Assembly: GCA_001644455.1 (NCBI GenBank)
Contig: LSTF01000039.1
Coordinates: forward strand, 1-32,429
Origin: Betaproteobacteria bacterium SCGC AG-212-J23
GTDB taxonomy: Bacteria; Pseudomonadota; Gammaproteobacteria; Burkholderiales; SG8-39
DNA length: 32,429 nt
Direction: 5' to 3'
Shown here one piece after another: positions 31,666 to 32,429 of the stretch. The stretch's first letter is position 1. Each line of letters starts with the position of its first letter. The translations under genes were made by a program, and so were the position numbers. The notes beneath the pieces were generated by a model that worked only from the letters and a program-made list of their open reading frames with translations, had not been told where the DNA came from and ran no database searches.

Positions 31666-32429
31666 CGGCGCTGCTCGCGCTCTCGCTCGCGGCGCTCTCG
31701 GCCGCGGCGCAGTATCCATCGCGGCCGATCCGGCTGCTGGTACCCAATCCGCCCGGAGGCGCCACCGACACCCTTGCCCGCCTGGTGGCGCCGAAGCTCG
31801 GCGAGGCGTTGGGCCAGCCCCTGGTCGTCGACAACCGGCCAGGTTCGAACGGCAATCTCGCTTCCGAAATGGCGGCGAAGGCGCCCGCGGACGGCTACAC
31901 CCTGCTCCTCTGCGCCGACGCGCAGATCGTCATCGGCCCGCACCTGTACGCGAAAATGCCGCTCGACACGCTGAGAGACCTCGCGCCGGTAGCAACGCTC
32001 GTTAATACGCAGATGCTGCTGGTCGTCAGCCCTGCACTTCCGGCAAAAACGCTTCCGGAGTTCATCGAACTGGCTCGCAAATCGAATCCGCCGCTCGCCT
32101 ACGCGTCCATTGGCAACGGCAGCCAGCACCACCTCGTGATGGAGATGCTGAAAGCACGGGCAGGCATCGATCTCCTGCACGTGCCTTTCAAGGGCGGCGG
32201 CCCGGCGACGACCGCGCTCCTCGGCGGAGAGATCGTCGCCATGTTCGGCGGCAATTCGGTCTCGGGTCACGTGCGCGCCGGCAGATTGCGCGCGCTCGCG
32301 GTGGCCGGCAGGGAGCGCTCCCCGGCCTTCCCCGACCTGCCCCGGCTCGCCGACGTCTATCCCGGCCTCGAGGTGTCGCCCTGGCTCGCGCTCTTCGCAC
32401 CGGCGGGATTGCCCGATGCGGTGCTCGCC
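31644..32429 (+). CDS. Second TctC/Bug-family binding protein, 3' end outside window
   Basis: 262 codons are visible from the ATG at 31644, which overlaps tctB by 22 bp; the frame is open at the edge and about 50-60 residues are missing compared with the family. A signal peptide (MAGARRLAALLALSLAALSA) is followed by RPIRLLVPNPPGGATDTLAR, VVDNRPGSNGNLASEMAAK, APADGYTLLLC and YASIGNGSQHHLVMEMLK, all standard Bug motifs. It differs clearly from the first TctC of this operon, so the transporter may use two receptors with different ligands, or this receptor works elsewhere. Confidence 0.93.
   Translation, partial: MAGARRLAALLALSLAALSAAAQYPSRPIRLLVPNPPGGATDTLARLVAPKLGEALGQPLVVDNRPGSNGNLASEMAAKAPADGYTLLLCADAQIVIGPHLYAKMPLDTLRDLAPVATLVNTQMLLVVSPALPAKTLPEFIELARKSNPPLAYASIGNGSQHHLVMEMLKARAGIDLLHVPFKGGGPATTALLGGEIVAMFGGNSVSGHVRAGRLRALAVAGRERSPAFPDLPRLADVYPGLEVSPWLALFAPAGLPDAVLA

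Overview
The window is GC-rich, densely packed DNA from a Gram-negative bacterium. A beta-proteobacterium of the Burkholderiales type fits best: there is an OmpC-type general porin, TctC (Bug-family) binding proteins, a two-partner secretion pair and an IclR regulator, and genes are chained by ATGA stop/start overlaps. This taxonomic call is inference; there is no rRNA or marker gene.

Layout. (1) 1-6928, minus strand: a two-partner secretion locus, the TpsB/FhaC-like outer-membrane transporter followed by a very large FHA-like exoprotein that runs off the left edge and carries modular repeats of 94 and 71 residues. (2) 7304-10224, minus: a four-gene operon with a SEC-C/CxxxCC metal-binding protein, two small cupins and an MFS transporter. 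(3) 10285-12736, plus: a divergent pair with a second MFS transporter and a Rieske non-heme iron oxygenase alpha subunit. (4) 12721-16437, minus: a bicupin, a small cupin and two paralogous periplasmic binding proteins, all overlapping, downstream of a porin (16499-17770) from which they are separated by a strong intrinsic terminator. (5) 17856-26500, minus: one tightly coupled operon with a third binding protein, a NiCoT-type Ni/Co permease, an IclR regulator, a His-rich EutA-like reactivase, an ABC permease and ATPase of the ferric-iron/polyamine type, a ThDP-dependent enzyme and a 41-residue ORF. (6) 26590 to the right edge, plus, divergent from (5): a bicupin, a Pch2/TRIP13-like AAA+ ATPase with a His-rich tail, and a tripartite tricarboxylate transporter (TctC, TctA, TctB, second TctC cut by the edge).

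Together, regions 2-6 look like one catabolic island for an organic acid, possibly aromatic. Uptake would be through porin, MFS, ABC and TTT carriers, and attack through a Rieske oxygenase, five metal-type cupin proteins and a ThDP lyase or decarboxylase. The substrate cannot be read from the sequence. The most unusual part is the core around 22.4-28.7 kb. There, two ATPase families normally known as protein remodelers or reactivases (EutA and Pch2/TRIP13) occur without their usual partners. Both carry His-rich termini and lie beside a Ni/Co transporter and metal-binding cupins. I propose a metal-delivery or enzyme-reactivation module serving this pathway; that function is inference.
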